Source: an uncultured Exiguobacterium sp. (GTDB taxonomy: Bacteria; Bacillota; Bacilli; Exiguobacteriales; Exiguobacteriaceae). Taken from it: a stretch of 64,000 nt of DNA. The stretch's first letter is position 1. Each line of letters starts with the position of its first letter. Below the pieces are notes generated by a model. It ran no database searches, was not told where the DNA came from, and saw nothing but the letters and a program-made list of their open reading frames with translations. Below, piece by piece: positions 31,950 to 41,563 of this stretch. The position numbers and the translations under genes were made by a program. The stretch lies in NCBI GenBank assembly GCA_913775715.1, contig CAJYMC010000007.1, positions 620,001-684,000 of the forward strand, in the 5' to 3' direction.

Positions 31950-32882
31950 ATGCGTCGTAGAACAAAAATTGGAATCGGAATCATCGGATCCGGATTAGTA
32001 GCAGCGAGTTATTATTTTTATGAGATGGCAATCGCCACGAATCCGAAGCCGTTCTTATCGAATAATCGGGATTTGAGTGACGAGATGGTCCGATTAATGC
32101 AACCTGGACAGACGTGGATCAAAGAGCAACCGCTTGAGCGGATCGAGATTGAAGCGAAAGATGGTTTGACGTTACGCGGACATTTCCTTCCCTCTCCTGT
32201 TCCGTCAGATCGGATCGTCATTCTCGTGCATGGGTATGGAGGAGTCGGAACGGATTTGGCTGGATTTGCTTATCTGTACCATCAGGCTGGTTTCCACGTC
32301 ATGATGCCGGATAATCGAGGACATGGGATGAGTGACGGTCACTATATCGGATTCGGATGGCATGACCGGGAGGATTGTCTCAGTTGGTCGAACTATCTGA
32401 TTGAACGGATTGGACAGGATGCGAAACTGTTCTTGCACGGAGTGTCGATGGGAGGAGCGACCGTATTGATGACGAGTGGCGAACTACTCCCACCACAAAT
32501 CAAAGGAATTATTTCTGATTGTGCCTATACGTCCGTCAATGCAGTTCTTGCGTATCAGATGAAGCGGATGTACCGTCTACCACACTTCCCGTTCTTAGGC
32601 ATGACGAGTGTATTGACGAAGTTAAAGGCAGGTTACACGTTCCGGGAAGCATCAGCGCTGAAACAGGTCAAAAAGGCACAAGTACCGATTTTGTTCATCC
32701 ATGGTGGGGCGGATACGTTCGTACCGACAGACATGGTGTATGAGCTGTATGAAGCTTGTCCAACGGATAAAGAGCTCGTCGTCATTCCGAATGCCGCTCA
32801 TGCGATGGCCTATTTCGAGGATCCGGCATTGTATGATGATGTCGTTGAGAAGTTCGTGCGTAACATCTTGCGAAATGATTGA
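31950..32882 (+). CDS. Membrane-anchored alpha/beta hydrolase (YqkD-like)
   Basis: 310 residues. An N-terminal hydrophobic anchor (IGIGIIGSGLVAASYYFYEMAIA, about 7-29) is followed by an alpha/beta hydrolase fold: ILVHGYGGVGTD (oxyanion), DNRGHGMSDG, nucleophile Ser166 in HGVSMGGAT, Asp255 in HGGADTFVP and His284 in NAAHAMAY. B. subtilis YqkD (305 residues) has the same build. The substrate is unknown; the active site should face outside if the anchor inserts with positive-inside orientation (MRRRTK). The ATG at 31950 has AAGGAG 8 nt upstream; GTG 31941 overlaps that site. The tRNA-Leu promoter overlaps its last codons. Confidence 0.85.
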   Translation: MRRRTKIGIGIIGSGLVAASYYFYEMAIATNPKPFLSNNRDLSDEMVRLMQPGQTWIKEQPLERIEIEAKDGLTLRGHFLPSPVPSDRIVILVHGYGGVGTDLAGFAYLYHQAGFHVMMPDNRGHGMSDGHYIGFGWHDREDCLSWSNYLIERIGQDAKLFLHGVSMGGATVLMTSGELLPPQIKGIISDCAYTSVNAVLAYQMKRMYRLPHFPFLGMTSVLTKLKAGYTFREASALKQVKKAQVPILFIHGGADTFVPTDMVYELYEACPTDKELVVIPNAAHAMAYFEDPALYDDVVEKFVRNILRND

Positions 32883-32908
32883 CAACTCAGTTTGTTACCC
32901 GCTATATT
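32879..32908 (+). promoter_or_regulatory. Promoter of tRNA-Leu
   Basis: TTGACA (32879-32884), 18-nt spacer, TATATT (32903-32908). The -35 overlaps the hydrolase stop codon. Confidence 0.75.
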
Positions 32909-32924
32909 AATATCATAAATCAAC

Positions 32925-33008
32925 GTCGTCGTGGCGGAACTGGTAGACGCGCTAGACTCAGAATCTAGTGGTGGCAACACCGTGGAGGTTCAAGTCCTCT
33001 CGGCGGCA
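32925..33008 (+). tRNA. tRNA-Leu (anticodon CAG)
   Basis: 84-nt class II tRNA: acceptor GTCGTCG/CGGCGGC (two G-T pairs), anticodon stem CTAGA/TCTAG with loop CTCAGAA (anticodon CAG), long variable arm, T arm with TTCAAGT, discriminator A. CCA is not encoded. Confidence 0.93.
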
Positions 33009-33018
33009 TAAATGATTG

Positions 33019-33054
33019 AAGGAGGCAATCCCATCAAGGGATTGCCTCCTTTTT
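33019..33054 (+). terminator. Terminator of tRNA-Leu
   Basis: Stem AAGGAGGCAATCCC/GGGATTGCCTCCTT with 5-nt loop and T-run; 10 nt after the tRNA. Confidence 0.9.
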
Positions 33055-33209
33055 GATAATGAATAGAAAACGGTTGCATCGAATAAAAATTCAGAAATAT
33101 TTATCTTTTTAGAATTTTTCTGGTAAAATACGTTTTAAAGAGGGTACTCTTCAGGGAAAGTACTAAGTGGAGTTAACAATCTTTAACACATAGGAGAGGG
33201 GAAACAAAC

Positions 33210-33977
33210 ATGAAAAAAGGAAGTATCTTGTTAGCGCTTTTGATGAGCTGTATTCTCGTGCTAGGTGCATGTAGTATCGGTTCGAAAGATGAAGGCTCGT
33301 CAGAAGGAAAGACGTATAAGGTTGGTATCGACGTTACGTATCCACCATTTGAGTATAAAGATGGGGACACGTATAAGGGAATCGATATCGATCTTATGAA
33401 AGCGATCGCTAAGGATCAGAACTTCAAAATTAAATTTGAAGCAATGGATTTCAGCGGTATCATTCCAGCACTTCAAGCAAATCAACTGGACGTTGCTATT
33501 GCCGGTATGAGTATTACACCAGAACGAAAGAAAGTCGTTACATTCTCAGATCCATACTTCAAAGCTGGTCTTATTTTAGTCGTCAAAGAAGATGAGAATG
33601 GTATTAAATCTGTTAACGATCTTAAAGGGAAAAAAGTAGCCGTCAAAAAGGGAACGACGGGTGCAAAATATGCAACGGATAATGCAGATAAACTGGGCTT
33701 CACGGTCACACAGTTCAATGACAGCCCAGCAATGTTCCAAGAAGTGAAGAACGGTAACGCAGCTGCTTTGATTGAAGATTATCCGGTCATCTCATACGCC
33801 AACAAACAACAAAACCTTGGATTAAAACTTGTCGGAGACCGTCTCAACGGAGACAACTACGGAATCGCTGTCTTAAAAGGCGAGAACGAGGATCTGATGA
33901 AAAAAATCAACAAAGGACTTGCGAATCTGAAAGAAAACGGTGAATACGATAAAATCGTTGACACATATCTGAAATAA
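33210..33977 (+). CDS. Amino-acid ABC transporter substrate-binding lipoprotein (glutamine/arginine type)
   Basis: 255 residues. Signal peptide with lipobox VLGAC (Cys about 21), then a family-3 periplasmic-type binding domain: YKVGIDVTYPPFEYKDGDTYKGIDIDLMKAIAKD, QLDVAIAGMSITPERKKVVTFSDPY and NGEYDKIVDTYLK. It resembles GlnH. GAGAGGGG precedes the ATG, and an extended -10 (TGGTAAAAT, 33121-33129) lies upstream. First gene of a complete three-gene importer with the permease (34009) and ATPase (34650). Specificity for glutamine is likely but not provable here. Confidence 0.88.
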   Translation: MKKGSILLALLMSCILVLGACSIGSKDEGSSEGKTYKVGIDVTYPPFEYKDGDTYKGIDIDLMKAIAKDQNFKIKFEAMDFSGIIPALQANQLDVAIAGMSITPERKKVVTFSDPYFKAGLILVVKEDENGIKSVNDLKGKKVAVKKGTTGAKYATDNADKLGFTVTQFNDSPAMFQEVKNGNAAALIEDYPVISYANKQQNLGLKLVGDRLNGDNYGIAVLKGENEDLMKKINKGLANLKENGEYDKIVDTYLK

Positions 33978-34008
33978 GTCGCAAGGCGATAAGGGAGTGG
34001 GATAGCCA

Positions 34009-34653
34009 ATGGAAGTGGTCAAAACCGCATTTCCATTTTTCTTGGAAGGGCTTCAAGTCACATTGTATATTTTCATCATCGCGGTCATCGTCGGCTTTCT
34101 GATTGGCTTAGTCGTCGCATTGATGCGGTTGTCACCATCAAAGATTTTGAACGGAATCGCGATCATCTATATCGATGTCATTCGCGGAACACCGTTCATC
34201 GTCCAGTTATTCTTCATCTATTTTGGACTCAACTCGCTCGAGTGGTTATCGATGGACCGGATGTATGCAGGGATACTGACGGTCGCAATCAATGCGGGTG
34301 CTTATTTTGCGGAAATCATTCGAGCTGGTATCCAGTCGATTGATAAGGGACAAACAGAAGCCGCGCGTTCGCTCGGGATGACAGGACGTCAAACGATGGT
34401 ACAGATTATCTTGCCGCAAGCATTCCGGCGGATGTTACCAACGATTACGAACCAATCGATCATCAGTTTAAAAGATACATCGTTGTTATCAATCATCGGT
34501 ATCGCTGATTTGACGCAACAAGGTCAGGTTCAGCAATCAACGACGTTTGAGCCATTCATCGTCTGGTCCGTCGTCGGATTAATGTACTTCGTCATCATTT
34601 ATCTCTTGTCCCTAGTGGCGAAGTTCTTGGAACGGAGGTTTACATTACGATGA
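34009..34653 (+). CDS. Amino-acid ABC transporter permease (GlnP type)
   Basis: 214 residues, five membrane segments, His/Glu/Gln/Arg permease family: [21 protein letters not shown] near the N-terminus and the ATPase-docking loop [28 protein letters not shown]. Its stop overlaps the ATPase start by 4 nt (ATGA), so the two are translationally coupled. GGGAGTGGG precedes the ATG. Confidence 0.9.
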   Translation: MEVVKTAFPFFLEGLQVTLYIFIIAVIVGFLIGLVVALMRLSPSKILNGIAIIYIDVIRGTPFIVQLFFIYFGLNSLEWLSMDRMYAGILTVAINAGAYFAEIIRAGIQSIDKGQTEAARSLGMTGRQTMVQIILPQAFRRMLPTITNQSIISLKDTSLLSIIGIADLTQQGQVQQSTTFEPFIVWSVVGLMYFVIIYLLSLVAKFLERRFTLR

Positions 34654-35378
34654 GTATCATTGAAGTAAAGAATCTAAAGAAATCATTCGGCTCGAACGAA
34701 GTCTTAAAAGACATTAACGTCTCGATAGCCGAAAAAGAAGTCGTCTGTGTCATCGGTCCATCGGGATCTGGAAAAAGTACGTTTTTACGTTGTTTAAATC
34801 GACTAGAAGAAATTACGGGTGGCACGGTCATTATCGATGATTTTGACATCACGAATCCGAAGGTCGATATTAACAAAGTTCGGGAAGAAGTCGGGATGGT
34901 CTTTCAACATTTTAATCTCTTCCCGCATAAGACCGTGCTTGAGAACGTTACGCTTGCACCGATTAAAGTACGAAAATCGGATAAAGAACAGGCAAAAAAA
35001 CGGGCTTTGGAACTACTTGATAAAGTCGGGCTCAGGGAAAAAGCGGATAATTATCCTGGAGAATTATCTGGGGGTCAAAAGCAACGGGTGGCGATTGCCC
35101 GAGCGCTCGCGATGAATCCGAAAATCATGTTGTTTGACGAGCCTACGTCAGCGCTTGACCCGGAAATGGTCGGTGACGTCCTTGCCGTTATGAAACAACT
35201 TGCTCTTGAAGGCATGACGATGGTCGTCGTGACCCATGAGATGGGATTTGCTCGTGAAGTCGGAGACCGCGTCTTATTCATGGATGGTGGATATGTCGTC
35301 GAAGAGAATGTGCCACAAGCGCTCTTTGATTCCCCACAGCATGAACGGACGCAATCGTTCCTCAGTAAAGTTTTATGA
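34650..35378 (+). CDS. Amino-acid ABC transporter ATP-binding protein (GlnQ type)
   Basis: 242 residues with a full ABC ATPase set: Walker [11 protein letters not shown]-loop [17 protein letters not shown], signature LSGGQKQR, Walker [15 protein letters not shown] and switch histidine VVTHEMGFA. It powers the GlnH/GlnP-like importer upstream. It is the only amino-acid ABC ATPase in this window, so it might also serve the ATPase-less transporter at 13.2-14.7 kb (inference). A terminator follows. Confidence 0.94.
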   Translation: MSIIEVKNLKKSFGSNEVLKDINVSIAEKEVVCVIGPSGSGKSTFLRCLNRLEEITGGTVIIDDFDITNPKVDINKVREEVGMVFQHFNLFPHKTVLENVTLAPIKVRKSDKEQAKKRALELLDKVGLREKADNYPGELSGGQKQRVAIARALAMNPKIMLFDEPTSALDPEMVGDVLAVMKQLALEGMTMVVVTHEMGFAREVGDRVLFMDGGYVVEENVPQALFDSPQHERTQSFLSKVL

Positions 35379-35381
35379 TGG

Positions 35382-35416
35382 AACCGGCGTATCTAAATAC
35401 GGATACGCCGGTTTTT
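35382..35416 (+). terminator. Terminator of the amino-acid ABC operon
   Basis: 12-bp stem AACCGGCGTATC/GATACGCCGGTT and T-tail directly after the ATPase gene. Confidence 0.88.
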
Positions 35417-35689
35417 ACTTATTCATAAATTACTGGCTAAGCGCTCATAAGAAAAACTTATACATTTAAGCGCGAGAATTTGGGAATTCGAAATGCACAC
35501 ACAGGAAAAGAGTAGTAATATAATAACGAAGGCACTTTCATGGAAGAATGACACGATCATTCCTTCTCATGACGTTCAGCGCTTCATCCATGCAATTCCT
35601 TTTGAAAGCGCTAACAGGTAGAGGGCTGGAAATGCGTCTAGTATTCACTGGATGCAAGGGGAGAAATATAGAAACGGGGGGAACCGTAC
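35417..35689 (+). other. Intergenic region upstream of odhA
   Basis: About 270 nt without a convincing gene. It holds a good -10 (TATAAT, 35519-35524) without a clear -35, the cre site at 35602, and a GGGGGG ribosome binding site 8 nt before odhA. Short reading frames here lack start signals. Confidence 0.6.
35602..35616. promoter_or_regulatory. cre site (CcpA) upstream of odhAB
   Basis: TTGAAAGCGCTAACA matches all fixed positions of WTGNAANCGNWNNCW, about 75 nt downstream of the -10 at 35519 and 75 nt before odhA: a roadblock position. Glucose repression of odhAB is known in B. subtilis. Confidence 0.7.
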
Positions 35690-38530
35690 ATGGCAGGCCA
35701 CGAGCAAGATCAACAAGCATTTTATGGACCAAACCTTGGCTACATCATTGAATTGTACGAGCGTTTTTTAGAAGACAAAACATCTGTTGATGAGGAGACA
35801 CGTGCTTATTTCGAAGAGCATGGTGCACCTGTGACGGAACCAGTCGTACCGATGCAAGTCGAGACGGGAGATTTTGAAAAATATCTTGCGGCGAATCGTT
35901 TAGCGGAACAAATTCGTGCAAAAGGACATCTTGCGGCGGATATCTATCCGCTGAAGGACCATCCGCGAGAAACAGGATTATTCGAATTAAGTCTGTATGG
36001 ACTGACAGAGGCAGATCTTCGGAAAATGCCAGTCTCACTTGTCTGTCCGGAACCACCAACTGGTGTACAGGACGCGTTTGAAGGCATCGAACACTTAAAG
36101 GCACAGTACACGGGAGCAGCCGCAGTTGAATTCCAGCATGTCGATGATCTCGATGAAAAGAAATGGCTCCGTCAAAAAATTGAACAAGGTGCTTTAACAG
36201 CGACGCTTGACGCTGAACAAAAGAAACAGTTGTTCAAACGCTTGGCTGAAACGGACCTCTTCGAAAAATACTTGCATAAAACATACGTTGGTCAAAAACG
36301 GTTCTCGATTGAAGGACTTGACGCGATGGTGCCGTTGCTCGACACAATCGTTGGGCACCTCATTTCGAACGGATCGGAGACGATCAATATCGGAATGGCG
36401 CACCGTGGACGGTTGAACGTTTTGGCGCACGTACTCGGAAAGCCATATGAAATGATATTTGCTGAGTTCCAGCATGCACCGAACCACGACCTCGTACCAT
36501 CTGAAGGGTCAATCGGCATCACGTACGGTTGGACGGGCGACGTGAAGTATCACCTCGGTTTAAATCGCAAACTCGAGCAAGAGACACGAAACGTGCGGAT
36601 GACACTTGCGAACAATCCGTCGCACCTTGAGTTCGTTGACCCAGTCGTCGAAGGCTTCACACGTGCAGCACAAGACGATCGCTCACAAAAAGGAGCACCA
36701 CGCCAAGAGCAAGCGACTGCTGCAGCGATCCTCATTCACGGCGATGCAGCGTTCCCAGGTCAAGGAATCGTGGCTGAAACATTGAATTTAGCGAATCTCA
36801 AAGGATACAACACCGGCGGAACGATTCATATCATCGCGAACAACACAATCGGCTTCACGACGGAGCCGACGGACTCCCGTTCGACGCGTTACTCGAGTGA
36901 TCTTGCCAAAGGTTATGAAATCCCAGTCTTCCACGTCAATGCGGATGAGCCGGAAAGCTGTCTCGCTGTCGCGTTGCTCGCAAGCGAGTATCGGGCAACG
37001 TTCAAGAAGGATGTCATGATTGATTTGATCGGGTACCGTCGTTTTGGTCATAACGAAATGGATGAACCGATGAACACAAACCCAGTCTTATACGATTTGA
37101 TTCATAAACATGATCCAATTCGTGTCTTGTACGGGAAAAAACTTGTCGCGAACGGGGATGCGACAGCTGACGAAATTCAATCGATTGAAACATCAATCAA
37201 TGATCAAATGAAAACGGCACGTGAAAAAGTACCGAATGTGGAGAAAGAGTATGGTGGGGTCATGCCGGACGTCGTCTTTAAAGGCGTTCCGACCATCGAG
37301 ACAGGGGTCTCGATTGAAACATTGACGGCGTACAATGAAGAATTATTACAGTGGCCGAACGGCTTCCAAGTGTTCCATAAACTTGAGAAGGTCCTGAAGC
37401 GCCGGACGGATGCGTTCTCGACGAAGAACGGAATCGACTGGGGACATGCCGAAACATTGGCGTTTGCTTCCATTCTTTCGGATGGAACACCCATCCGCTT
37501 GAGCGGTCAAGACTCTGAACGAGGAACATTCGCACAACGGAACATTAATCTTCATGATGTGAAAACAGGAGAAGGCTTCTCGCCACTCCATGCCTTATCA
37601 ACAGCAACTGCCTCATTCTCGGTCTACAACAGTCCGTTGTCTGAAGCAGGTGTACTTGGTTTTGAATACGGTTATAACGTCTTCGCTCCGGAAACGCTCG
37701 TATTATGGGAAGCGCAATATGGGGACTTTGCGAACTCGGGTCAAGTCATCTTCGACCAGTTCATCTCAGCTAGCCGCGCGAAATGGGGACAAACATCAGG
37801 TCTCGTCATGTTGCTTCCGCATGGTTATGAGGGGCAAGGACCAGAACACTCGAGTGGTCGTTTAGAACGTTTCTTGACGTTATCGGGTGAGAAAAACTGG
37901 ACAGTCGCGAACGTGTCAAGTGCTGCCCAGTATTTCCACTTATTGCGCCGACAAGCAGCGATTCTCGGTAAAGAGGAAGTCCGACCGCTCGTCGTCATGA
38001 CACCAAAGAGTCTCTTGCGACATCCGCTTGCGACATCCGATGTCTCTGAATTGACGGAAGGTAGTTTCCAACGTGTCATCGAACAATCAGGTCTGGGAGA
38101 AGCATCAGATCGTGTCAAACGTCTTGTGTTCTGTTCTGGTAAGATGGCAATCGATCTAGCTGAAGCCGTTTCGAAATCAGATGAGAATCTCGATTGGCTA
38201 CAGATCGTCCGGGTCGAGGAGTTGTATCCGTTCCCAGCGAAAGCCTTACAAGAAGTCATTGCGCGCTATGAAGCCGTTGAAGAGATGGTCTGGGTGCAAG
38301 AAGAACCGAAAAACATGGGGGCATGGTCCTTCATGGAACCTCGACTTGAGACAGTCGCACCGAACGGCATCCAAACCGTCCGTTACATCGGTCGTCGTCG
38401 TCGTTCGAGTACAGCAGAAGGTGACCCGTCAGGTCATAAAGTAGAGCAGGCACGTATCATCAACGATGCGCTCACAGCGACTGCTTCTACTCCAACAGCA
38501 CCATCACACGTATCAAATCACACATCATAA
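35690..38530 (+). CDS. odhA: 2-oxoglutarate dehydrogenase E1 component
   Basis: 946 residues, the thiamine-diphosphate E1 of the TCA-cycle 2-oxoglutarate dehydrogenase complex (decarboxylation and transfer of succinyl to lipoate on OdhB). Visible: N-terminal YGPNLGYIIELYERFLED, the substrate loop INIGMAHRGRLNVLAHVLGKP, TPP region GDAAFPGQGIVAETLNLANL with NNTIGFTT, the MIDLIGYRRFGHNEMDEP block, and the beta-like half VYNSPLSEAGVLGFEYGYN ... LLPHGYEGQGPEHSSGRLERFL. Length matches Bacillus OdhA (about 940-950). Followed by odhB after 35 nt. Controlled at least by the cre site upstream. Confidence 0.96.
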   Translation: MAGHEQDQQAFYGPNLGYIIELYERFLEDKTSVDEETRAYFEEHGAPVTEPVVPMQVETGDFEKYLAANRLAEQIRAKGHLAADIYPLKDHPRETGLFELSLYGLTEADLRKMPVSLVCPEPPTGVQDAFEGIEHLKAQYTGAAAVEFQHVDDLDEKKWLRQKIEQGALTATLDAEQKKQLFKRLAETDLFEKYLHKTYVGQKRFSIEGLDAMVPLLDTIVGHLISNGSETINIGMAHRGRLNVLAHVLGKPYEMIFAEFQHAPNHDLVPSEGSIGITYGWTGDVKYHLGLNRKLEQETRNVRMTLANNPSHLEFVDPVVEGFTRAAQDDRSQKGAPRQEQATAAAILIHGDAAFPGQGIVAETLNLANLKGYNTGGTIHIIANNTIGFTTEPTDSRSTRYSSDLAKGYEIPVFHVNADEPESCLAVALLASEYRATFKKDVMIDLIGYRRFGHNEMDEPMNTNPVLYDLIHKHDPIRVLYGKKLVANGDATADEIQSIETSINDQMKTAREKVPNVEKEYGGVMPDVVFKGVPTIETGVSIETLTAYNEELLQWPNGFQVFHKLEKVLKRRTDAFSTKNGIDWGHAETLAFASILSDGTPIRLSGQDSERGTFAQRNINLHDVKTGEGFSPLHALSTATASFSVYNSPLSEAGVLGFEYGYNVFAPETLVLWEAQYGDFANSGQVIFDQFISASRAKWGQTSGLVMLLPHGYEGQGPEHSSGRLERFLTLSGEKNWTVANVSSAAQYFHLLRRQAAILGKEEVRPLVVMTPKSLLRHPLATSDVSELTEGSFQRVIEQSGLGEASDRVKRLVFCSGKMAIDLAEAVSKSDENLDWLQIVRVEELYPFPAKALQEVIARYEAVEEMVWVQEEPKNMGAWSFMEPRLETVAPNGIQTVRYIGRRRRSSTAEGDPSGHKVEQARIINDALTATASTPTAPSHVSNHTS

Positions 38531-38565
38531 CTTAAGATAGAATCGAGTCATAGGGGGAGAATACG

Positions 38566-39807
38566 ATGGAAATCAAAGTACCAGAACTTGCCGAATCAAT
38601 TACTGAAGGAACGGTGGCATCTTGGTTAAAACAACCAGGTGATCACGTGGAAAAAGGGGAAGCCATCGTTGAGCTCGAGACAGATAAGGTCAACATCGAA
38701 GTACCGTCAGATGAAGCGGGTACGTTGACGGAAGTGATGGCTGCTGAGGGAGATACAGTCCGCGTCGGGGAAACGATTGCTGTCATCTCTGCTGGTGGCG
38801 AGACTCCAAAACCGGCTGCAACAGAAACAGTACAAGAAACTTCAAAAGTAGAAGAAAAAGTGGAACAACCAGTGGCTGTGGCAGCTACGGAAAGTACATC
38901 TGTTGCGGATCGTCCGATTGCTTCACCGGCTGCACGTAAACTGGCTCGTGAAAAAGGAATCGATTTAGCACAAGTGGCGACACAAGATCCACTTGGTCGG
39001 ATCCGTGTGCAAGACGTCGCGACGTTTGAAGTAGCACCACGTGAGCAAGCAAAACCAGCTGCGAAGCCTGCTGCACCGACATCAGCTCCAGCTGCTACTC
39101 CTGGGAAACCGGAAGAGCGGATCAAGATGTCACGCCGTCGTAAGACGATCGCAAATCGTCTCGTCGAAGTTCAACAAACGGCAGCGATGTTGACGACGTT
39201 CAACGAAATCGATATGTCAGCGGTCATGGCGCTACGTAAACGTCGCCAAGAGAAATTCGTGAAAGAAAACGAAGTCAAGCTCGGCTTCATGTCATTCTTC
39301 ACGAAAGCGGCAGTTGCAGCACTTAAGAAGATGCCTTATTTAAATGCTGAGATTCAAGGGGATGAAATTGTCCTTAAGAAATTCTACGATATCGGAATTG
39401 CGGTCTCAGCACCAGATGGTCTCGTCGTTCCTGTCGTACGTGATGCGGACAAGAAAAACTTCGCTGAGATTGAAAAAGATATCATTCAACTTGCCGTCAA
39501 AGCGCGTGACAACAAACTCGGTCTATCTGACTTGACAGGTGGTACATTCACGATCACGAACGGTGGTACGTTCGGTTCACTCATGTCGACACCAATCTTG
39601 AACGGTCCGCAAGTCGCGATTCTCGGAATGCACGCAATTAACCTGCGCCCTGTTGCGATTGATGCCGAGCGTATGGAAAACCGTCCGATGATGTATGTCG
39701 CACTCTCGTACGATCACCGAATCGTTGATGGAAAAGAAGCCGTTACATTCTTGAAGCACATTAAAGATTTACTCGAAGATCCAGAATCATTGATTTTCGA
39801 AGCATGA
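38566..39807 (+). CDS. odhB: Dihydrolipoyl succinyltransferase E2 of 2-oxoglutarate dehydrogenase
   Basis: 413 residues. Lipoyl domain 1-77 with the lipoylated lysine in [11 protein letters not shown], an alanine/proline-rich linker, the E1/E3-binding domain ([33 protein letters not shown], about 120-155), a second linker, and the catalytic domain from about 185 with the terminal [15 protein letters not shown] (catalytic His in DHR) and the succinyl-type [29 protein letters not shown] precedes the ATG. E3 is not encoded here and is probably shared with other complexes. Confidence 0.96.
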   Translation: MEIKVPELAESITEGTVASWLKQPGDHVEKGEAIVELETDKVNIEVPSDEAGTLTEVMAAEGDTVRVGETIAVISAGGETPKPAATETVQETSKVEEKVEQPVAVAATESTSVADRPIASPAARKLAREKGIDLAQVATQDPLGRIRVQDVATFEVAPREQAKPAAKPAAPTSAPAATPGKPEERIKMSRRRKTIANRLVEVQQTAAMLTTFNEIDMSAVMALRKRRQEKFVKENEVKLGFMSFFTKAAVAALKKMPYLNAEIQGDEIVLKKFYDIGIAVSAPDGLVVPVVRDADKKNFAEIEKDIIQLAVKARDNKLGLSDLTGGTFTITNGGTFGSLMSTPILNGPQVAILGMHAINLRPVAIDAERMENRPMMYVALSYDHRIVDGKEAVTFLKHIKDLLEDPESLIFEA

Positions 39808-39823
39808 TCAGAGAACTGAAAAG

Positions 39824-39852
39824 AAAAGACCCGTTTCGTTGCGGGTCTTTTT
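39824..39852 (+). terminator. Terminator of odhAB
   Basis: 9-bp stem AAAGACCCG/CGGGTCTTT followed by T. Confidence 0.87.
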
Positions 39853-39894
39853 CTATGGCATGATAACACTTTGTCATCAAATCACGAAAGGACA

Positions 39895-39922
39895 TTTACA
39901 TCTTCTCTATATTAGCTTCATA
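39895..39922 (+). promoter_or_regulatory. Possible Pho box before the glycerophosphodiesterase gene
   Basis: TTTACA (39895), TCTATA (39906) and TTCATA (39917) repeat every 11 nt, resembling the B. subtilis PhoP site (TT(A/C/T)ACA direct repeats, 5-nt spacing). glpQ is PhoP-activated in B. subtilis under phosphate starvation. The repeats are imperfect. Confidence 0.35.
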
Positions 39923-39972
39923 CAAACGATTTAGGATAGGAGTTGTAAGAATATTTCAAGGGGGAATTGATT

Positions 39973-40869
39973 ATGTTGAAACAAATTGGATTAACGATGG
40001 TAGCAGGAGCCGTATTAAGCACAGGACTTCCGACAGAAGATGTCGGTGCACAATCGAAGGGAAAATCATTGCTTGATCCCAATCGAATCATCAACGTCGC
40101 TCACCGTGGAGCTTCAGGGTATGCACCAGAGCATACGATGCCAGCTTATGAAATGGGACATAAGAAATTTAAAGCGGATTACATCGAGATTGACTTACAG
40201 ATGACAAAAGATGGTCAATTGATTGCGATGCACGATGAAACGGTTGATCGGACTACGGACGGGACAGGTGCTGTCAAAGATAAGACTCTTGAAGAAATTA
40301 AGAAGCTTGATGCAGGCAGTTGGTTCAATGAAGCAAACCCTTCACTTGCTCGAAAAGAATACGCTGGATTGAAAGTGCCGACTCTTGAAGAAATTTTTTC
40401 GACGTATGGAAAGCATGCGAACTATTATATTGAAACAAAGTCACCAGAGGTTTATCCAGGAATGGAAGAAAAGTTATTGAATACGTTAAAAGCCTATGAC
40501 CTTTCAAGTGATCGTGTAAAACCTGGTCAAGTCTTAATTCAATCGTTCAGTGAAGCGAGTTTACAAAAAGTAAAAACGCTTGATCCGAATATCCCTCTGA
40601 TTCAATTGATGGAAGCGAACGAAGTCAAAGCATTGACAGCTGATCGATTAACGGCAATTCGTCAATATGCAGTTGGAGTCGGTCCTTCTTTTAAAGCATT
40701 GACTCGTGAAAACGTCACAGCAATCCGTCAGCATGATTTGTTACTTCATCCGTACACAGTAAACGAAAAAGCAGATATGGTTCGTATGCTAGATTATGGA
40801 GTGACAGGTGTCTTTACGAACTATGCAGATCGATTTAATGCCGTTGTCAAAGCATATCAAAAAATCTAA
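39973..40869 (+). CDS. glpQ: Secreted glycerophosphodiester phosphodiesterase
   Basis: 298 residues. The N-terminal hydrophobic stretch LKQIGLTMVAGAVLSTGLP and a likely cleavage near VGAQS indicate export. The GDPD domain (TIM barrel) has VAHRGASGYAPEHTMPAYEMG with catalytic HR and the metal-binding glutamate, IEIDLQMTKDGQLIAMHDETVDRTTDGTG (E-x-D-x-x-T-x-D and the second catalytic His), and YIETKSPEVYPGME. It releases glycerol-3-phosphate from lipid or teichoic-acid-derived diesters. The start ATG 39973 follows GGGGGAA. Monocistronic, with possible PhoP control. Confidence 0.92.
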   Translation: MLKQIGLTMVAGAVLSTGLPTEDVGAQSKGKSLLDPNRIINVAHRGASGYAPEHTMPAYEMGHKKFKADYIEIDLQMTKDGQLIAMHDETVDRTTDGTGAVKDKTLEEIKKLDAGSWFNEANPSLARKEYAGLKVPTLEEIFSTYGKHANYYIETKSPEVYPGMEEKLLNTLKAYDLSSDRVKPGQVLIQSFSEASLQKVKTLDPNIPLIQLMEANEVKALTADRLTAIRQYAVGVGPSFKALTRENVTAIRQHDLLLHPYTVNEKADMVRMLDYGVTGVFTNYADRFNAVVKAYQKI

Positions 40870-40878
40870 ATTACCAGT

Positions 40879-40926
40879 AAAAAAATTCCTCTCTATTTCA
40901 GATCTGAAATAGAGAGGAATTTTTTT
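40879..40926. terminator. Terminator, perfect 24-bp palindrome
   Basis: Symmetric about 40902/40903 with seven A before and seven T after, so it can end transcripts on both strands; it serves glpQ. Confidence 0.88.
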
Positions 40927-41080
40927 AGAAAATCATATATTTTAAATCTAAGATTTGATTTCTTGCGTAATCTATTTAGAGAAAATCGTATATATGAATC
41001 TTGGGATAAAACAATATAGAGATTGGGATATTTCATGTTACGATAATAGTGGAGTTTTGGGAAAGAATGGAGTGAGAATC

Positions 41081-41524
41081 GTGAGAATTACACAGTATAC
41101 GGACTATGGATTACGTGTGTTGATTTATCTTGGTGTGAACCGAGATGTCATCACGCCGATGCCACAGATTGCCAAACATTACGGCATCTCATCGAATCAT
41201 TTAATGAAAGTAACGCAACAGTTGACGAAACTAGGTTACGTAGAATCAACGAGAGGGCGCTCAGGCGGTCTTCGTTTAATTCAAGATCCTAAAGATATTA
41301 ATATCGGTAAAGTCGTACGACAAATGGAACCACTAGATATCGTTGAATGTTTCGGAAACAACGGTCATTGCGTCATCGAACCAAGTTGTCGTCTCAAAGG
41401 TGTGTTGGGGCGAGCGCTCCGGGCTTTCATCCGGGAGTTGGAACAACATACGCTAGAAGAACTACTTGATAATCGTGATGAGTTAAATCTGCTCTTTGCC
41501 TCGTCGTCAATACATCAAACATAA
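41081..41524 (+). CDS. nsrR: Nitric-oxide-sensing Rrf2 regulator NsrR
   Basis: 147 residues from the GTG at 41081 (GGAG 8 nt upstream; the long frame before it starts without a site and does not resemble the family). The Rrf2 winged helix is RITQYTDYGLRVLIYLG...GISSNHLMKVTQQLTKLGYVESTRGRSGGLRL. The Fe-S ligands are Cys90, Cys97 and Cys103 in IVECFGNNGHCVIEPSCRLKGVL; B. subtilis NsrR has the same IVECF...CVISPVC order. NsrR holds a 4Fe-4S cluster that NO destroys, releasing repression of NO-detoxifying genes. No such target (hmp) is adjacent. Confidence 0.9.
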   Translation: MRITQYTDYGLRVLIYLGVNRDVITPMPQIAKHYGISSNHLMKVTQQLTKLGYVESTRGRSGGLRLIQDPKDINIGKVVRQMEPLDIVECFGNNGHCVIEPSCRLKGVLGRALRAFIRELEQHTLEELLDNRDELNLLFASSSIHQT

Positions 41525-41526
41525 TC

Positions 41527-41562
41527 AAAACCCTCGTTTCGTAAATCGAAACGAGGGTTTTT
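41527..41562. terminator. Bidirectional terminator between nsrR and mrpG
   Basis: 15-bp stem AAAACCCTCGTTTCG/CGAAACGAGGGTTTT with T-runs on both strands; the genes converge here. Confidence 0.9.
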
Positions 41563-41563
41563 C

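Noticed and set aside
33170..33195. TnrA/GlnR-type site upstream of the glutamine-type ABC operon
   Set aside because: The AGTTAACAATCTTTAACACA stretch keeps only part of TGTNAN7TNACA (3/5 in one half-site).
40955..41080. 42-residue N-terminal extension of NsrR
   Set aside because: No ribosome binding site at the upstream starts; Rrf2 proteins begin at the RITQYTDYGLRV segment.
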